Positions 14,713 through 16,887 of a stretch of 16,887 nucleotides of DNA are shown piece by piece. The stretch is from Collinsella sp. (lineage in GTDB: Bacteria; Actinomycetota; Coriobacteriia; Coriobacteriales; Coriobacteriaceae). Where the stretch lies: NCBI GenBank assembly GCA_031295725.1, contig JAUMNV010000149.1, forward strand, positions 1-16,887, given 5' to 3'. The notes below the pieces were generated by a model. It was given only the letters and a program-made list of their open reading frames with translations. It did not search any database and was not told the origin of the DNA. Each line of letters begins with the position of its first letter. Position 1 is the stretch's first letter. The position numbers and the translations under genes were made by a program.

Positions 14713-15784
14713 GTATATCAGACCCATTTCCGATAAAGGTAGTCTCGAATTTAGTCTCGACAATCAAGTCGGCTGCCAGTTTAGGAGCTAGCTTTGCAAG
14801 ACAGGTCTGTGCCTCTTTCGAGAGGGCGATGTCTTCGCAAATCTCGCATTGAGAGAGGTAGCTTGAGCGCCCAAATGAAGAAAGGCCTCCGCTCGTGCGC
14901 AAGTGCTTCAGAAGTCCTCCTGGTCCTATGTATTGTATGTAGTTAAGTAGGAGCAGCTGCAGTTCATTAATGTCATCCGTCAGATTGATTTTGCCAAGAT
15001 CGAAAAGCCAAGTTCCCTCTGCATTTATTCCGCAGCAGGGTGCAAGATGGCAGTTTGGGGAAATAACGAAGTCTTGGCCGCAGTCGGAACAGTGTGACGC
15101 TAAGAGACGTGTCTGCGGTCGCGCATTTTGGTTGAGACTGAGATTTCGTGCGCGCCCAATTCGCGTGATGCCTGAATCCGTGATGAAGCGGGCTGGCGCG
15201 CTGGGAGGCTGGGTATTATCGTCGAACTGATGCAGGAGTGGAATGTCTTCATTAAGGTACTTGCACAGGTATGCCGGGCTGATTGTACTGTTGTTATCTC
15301 TGCAGACCGCAATGCCGAGAGTTTGAAAGCCCATTGTTTTTGCTGAGTTCCAAAGGTTGCGCACATTCTCGAGGGGTATATATTCCGCATGAAAGTCGTC
15401 GCAGCTGATATTGATTTCGTCAAGGCCACATGACTTCAATTCGTTGAGGAACGCTTCTGCGTCTCTTTCGCTTTTTGCCCACCACGCATTCGTTACAATT
15501 CGAGTAAAGAGTCCTAAAGAATTCGCATATGCGATGGCCTCGAGAAGGTCATCGCCAAGAAGGGTGCATTCTCCGCCCGTAAACACAACAACACCACTTC
15601 CGACGCATACTTCGGCGAAGCTATCGATGAATTGCCGCATTTGGGGAAGAGTAAGCCTGTCACTGTTGTTCGGAGTGCAGCTCATCAGACAATGATCACA
15701 CACAGCGCCACATTTATATGTTGTTATAAATGTCAGCATTCGAGGTCTGCGGAACAGCACGTGCTGCGAGCTTTCGGAAATCAT
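14705..15784 (-). CDS. Radical SAM/SPASM-type peptide-modifying enzyme
   Basis: The protein has 359 residues. The radical SAM cluster motif CxxxCxxC is C25, C29, C32; the SAM-binding GGE is at 70-72 (FTGGECTLL), and INISCDDFH at 124-132 is a motif seen in peptide-modifying radical SAM enzymes. A GRA motif (ITRIGRARNL, about 206-215) precedes a SPASM-like cysteine set (C232, C235, C245, C250, C251). More cysteines follow near the C-terminus (CEIC, then C). Such enzymes epimerise, cross-link or otherwise change RiPP precursors. Its ATG overlaps the precursor stop (ATGA), a strong sign of coupled function. Epimerase (YydG/PoyD-like outcome) versus thioether or carbon-carbon cross-linking cannot be settled. 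The NAN core has no Cys, which argues against sactionine or ranthipeptide formation. Confidence 0.8.
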   Translation of the reverse strand: MISESSQHVLFRRPRMLTFITTYKCGAVCDHCLMSCTPNNSDRLTLPQMRQFIDSFAEVCVGSGVVVFTGGECTLLGDDLLEAIAYANSLGLFTRIVTNAWWAKSERDAEAFLNELKSCGLDEINISCDDFHAEYIPLENVRNLWNSAKTMGFQTLGIAVCRDNNSTISPAYLCKYLNEDIPLLHQFDDNTQPPSAPARFITDSGITRIGRARNLSLNQNARPQTRLLASHCSDCGQDFVISPNCHLAPCCGINAEGTWLFDLGKINLTDDINELQLLLLNYIQYIGPGGLLKHLRTSGGLSSFGRSSYLSQCEICEDIALSKEAQTCLAKLAPKLAADLIVETKFETTFIGNGSDIHD

Positions 15785-16365
15785 GCCGCGAGCAAACGGG
15801 CGTCGGTGATTACCAAGGTGCCTTCGTTCTCGGAGTAAGTAACTTCGAATTCGACGGAGCGATAAGACCCGCGGGCGACCCCATTGGAAGCCCCTTCGGG
15901 GTTGATGGTATTGGAGCTGGAATTCTTGATTGCTGTTTTAAGCACGGCTGCTTGCCTCGCTGCACTCAAGCCCTCTTGATCAAATTTCCTGAAAACAGAA
16001 GTTTGTTTGTACGATTCCGATAGTTCAACAACATCAGGTTTGTTCATAAAAATAGCTGATCCATAGCCCATTGTGTTGACGTCGTACTTAAGGTTGGCGT
16101 TGTATTGAGCATTCGCGTTTGCGTTTGCCATTCCGTTTGCGTTCAGAATGATGTTTGCGTTCGTTACTGCGTTTGCATTAAGTACAACGTTTACGAGAGG
16201 TATCGTTTGCGGCTCAGCTTCGGTGTCCTCGTCATAATATGCAAGTTGGATACGACGATATACTGCGCGTGCAACGGTGACACGCGCCTCCTTTTCGGTT
16301 GACTCCACCAGTTCGTACAGAGACTTTTCGATTTCCCGCTTTAATTTGGAGGTCTGTAATTCCAT
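15781..16365 (-). CDS. Putative RiPP precursor body with NAN hexad repeats (leader split off in another frame)
   Basis: From the ATG at 16365 the frame gives 194 residues. Residues 1-55 are helical and charged. Residues 57-97 form an Asn-rich repeat of six-residue units such as LNANAV, TNANII, LNANGM and ANANAN. Asn occurs at 59, 65, 71, 77, 83, 89 and again at 63, 69, 75, 81. Residues 98-194 are a mixed tail including MGYGSA and ending LVITDARLLAA. No signal peptide or membrane segment is seen. The ATG has no good ribosome site and lies inside an upstream leader-like frame, so the true N-terminus is probably the one at 16504, with the frame broken near 16360. The same frame is open up to a possible start at 16449, but that part reads as out-of-frame leader. 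No database family is recognised. Confidence 0.6.
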   Translation of the reverse strand: MELQTSKLKREIEKSLYELVESTEKEARVTVARAVYRRIQLAYYDEDTEAEPQTIPLVNVVLNANAVTNANIILNANGMANANANAQYNANLKYDVNTMGYGSAIFMNKPDVVELSESYKQTSVFRKFDQEGLSAARQAAVLKTAIKNSSSNTINPEGASNGVARGSYRSVEFEVTYSENEGTLVITDARLLAA

Positions 16366-16504
16366 ATTTCTGGAATACGGCACGAGGCTGAGCTTCGAAA
16401 TCGCGTCTTGCGTCGGTAGATTGTTCCGCGTCCGCGACCAGTTTTTCAAGGGTGCTAAGCTGGGACTGTATTGAGAGTTCGTTTAGGTGGTTCACATTGT
16501 CCAT
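16232..16504 (-). CDS. Leader-like N-terminal part of the precursor, separated by a frame change
   Basis: The ATG at 16504 (GGTGGT seven bases before) opens a 90-residue frame. The first 48 residues look like a RiPP leader: a helical N-terminus (MDNVNHLNELSIQSQLSTLE) and then DARRDFEAQPRAVFQKYG, close to the F-x-x-x-P-x-A-V-x-x-x-x-G pattern of Nif11/NHLP-type and similar leaders. After YGI the frame turns into basic, Cys-containing sequence that does not look like real protein. The +1 frame from the same spot continues sensibly (LQTSKLKREIEKS). Removing one A from GGAATT near 16360 would join both into about 240 residues. It could be a sequencing error, a true mutation or a programmed shift; no standard slippery site is visible. 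Confidence 0.5.
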   Translation of the reverse strand: MDNVNHLNELSIQSQLSTLEKLVADAEQSTDARRDFEAQPRAVFQKYGITDLQIKAGNRKVSVRTGGVNRKGGACHRCTRSISSYPTCIL

Positions 16505-16668
16505 AGCGGTGACCACCAATGTTGAATAGCTGTCTTGAAAGACTGTGTCACGCTAGTGTCGGTATCGATTTGATACTACGAACAAATTAGAACTAAATGG
16601 ATATAGTTTCCATACTAATTAAAACAAATTTGCCTTCAAGTTTTTATTTAAACTTGATTTAAGGCGGA
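16505..16668. promoter_or_regulatory. Divergent promoter region between the RiPP operon and the SdpI-like gene
   Basis: An AT-rich stretch of about 160 bases separates divergent genes. On the minus strand TTGAAG followed after 16 bases by TAGTAT is one possible promoter for the precursor. A perfect 8-bp inverted repeat (TCAAGTTT at 16636-16643, complement at 16650-16657), extended by GCCTT/AAGGC, sits beside the right-hand gene and could be an operator. A weaker 5-bp pair (GTATC/GATAC) lies near 16562-16576. Confidence 0.4.
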
Positions 16669-16887
16669 GTGGAATGTGAGCGCGCAAGGAGATGCGGAAT
16701 CGATGAGAGCCTCAAAAAAACTACTGCAGTGTTATCATCTTTCATTCTCTCTATTCTTCCATTTCTGATTCTATGGGCGGCTTGGTCAGTCCTCCCTGAT
16801 ACAATTCCCGCTCATTGGAGTGGGGGTGTGGTTGATCGATGGGGTAATAAGCTTGAATTGCTGGTTGTTCCGCTGTTTTCTCTGATT
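16669..16887 (+). CDS. DUF1648/SdpI-like membrane protein, 3' end outside the window
   Basis: The frame from the GTG at 16669 runs open to the window end (73 residues). It shows one membrane segment (VLSSFILSILPFLILWAAW) followed by the DUF1648 signature: IPAHWSGG, then DRWGNK, then a second hydrophobic stretch. DUF1648 is the N-terminal part of SdpI, the membrane immunity protein against the SdpC toxin of Bacillus, and of related proteins. The best start site is the ATG at 16703 with AAGGAG at 16686-16691, but it is out of frame by one base. Adding one A to the A7 run at 16714-16720 would connect it (MRASKKTTAVLSS). The GTG at 16669 has a poor ribosome site. Its place opposite a RiPP operon suggests self-protection, which is inference. 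Confidence 0.65.
   Translation, partial: MECERARRCGIDESLKKTTAVLSSFILSILPFLILWAAWSVLPDTIPAHWSGGVVDRWGNKLELLVVPLFSLI

Noticed and set aside
16075..16191. Left-handed hexapeptide acyltransferase repeat
   Set aside because: The six-residue period could suggest this fold, but there are few repeats, the usual aliphatic-Gly pattern is missing, and the operon partners are peptide-tailoring enzymes. Kept only as an alternative.
16082..16200. CRISPR-like or simple tandem repeat array
   Set aside because: The imperfect 18-base repeats are codon repeats of the NAN hexads in an open frame, with no spacer/repeat structure.
16105..16302. Cys/Val-rich plus-strand frame opposite the precursor repeats
   Set aside because: Its regular Val-Cys pattern is simply the reverse complement of the NAN codons.
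1..16887. tRNA, rRNA and known riboswitch genes
   Set aside because: Looked for by eye on both strands; no cloverleaf with a TTCGA arm or recognised riboswitch core was found. A covariance model scan would be the proper test.

Overview
The window looks like chromosomal DNA of a gut actinobacterium of the class Coriobacteriia, most likely Collinsella or a close relative. This rests on the GC-rich coding style of the left three quarters, an Actinobacteria-type ClpC, a very large fused 2-hydroxyacyl-CoA dehydratase activase, a PepD-type dipeptidase and a RelB-PIN toxin-antitoxin pair. No rRNA, tRNA, CRISPR array or intact transposase was seen. The taxonomic call is inferred from gene content and was not confirmed by a search.

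Layout. Positions 1-1125 hold the 3' part of a threonine/serine exporter (ThrE-type) gene. Two small palindromic elements and a strong terminator hairpin follow, only about 44 bases before a DUF2798 membrane protein gene (1439-1987). A terminator (2154-2187) and a 21-bp near-perfect palindrome (2199-2219) precede an operon of a 1479-residue dehydratase activase fusion (2269-6708) and an overlapping TetR regulator (6692-7381). The palindrome is the best candidate for the TetR operator. Then come clpC (7574-10216), a RelB/PIN toxin-antitoxin operon (10323-11215) with its own inverted-repeat operator, and pepD (11364-12821) with a clear terminator.

From about 12.9 kb composition changes. After a roughly 650-bp non-coding stretch with a relic reading frame and long inverted repeats lies an AT-richer, minus-strand, translationally coupled three-gene unit (16504 to 13570). 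It reads like an undescribed ribosomal peptide (RiPP) system. The first gene is a long-leader precursor with Asn every six residues (NAN hexads). The second is a radical SAM/SPASM-type enzyme. The third is a class I methyltransferase with an NPPL motif of the kind found in enzymes that methylate amide or amino nitrogens. Asn at i, i+6 with an N-methyltransferase and a radical SAM enzyme recalls polytheonamide and aeronamide, whose D/L beta-helix is clamped by N-methylated Asn side chains one turn apart. Here the core is internal and followed by an 85-residue tail, which is unlike the known members.

The precursor is split between two overlapping frames (leader in one, NAN body in the +1 frame). 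The divergent gene at the right edge, a DUF1648/SdpI-like membrane protein and a possible immunity factor, also seems to need one extra A in an A7 run to join its best start site. Either the locus is decaying or there are local sequence errors.
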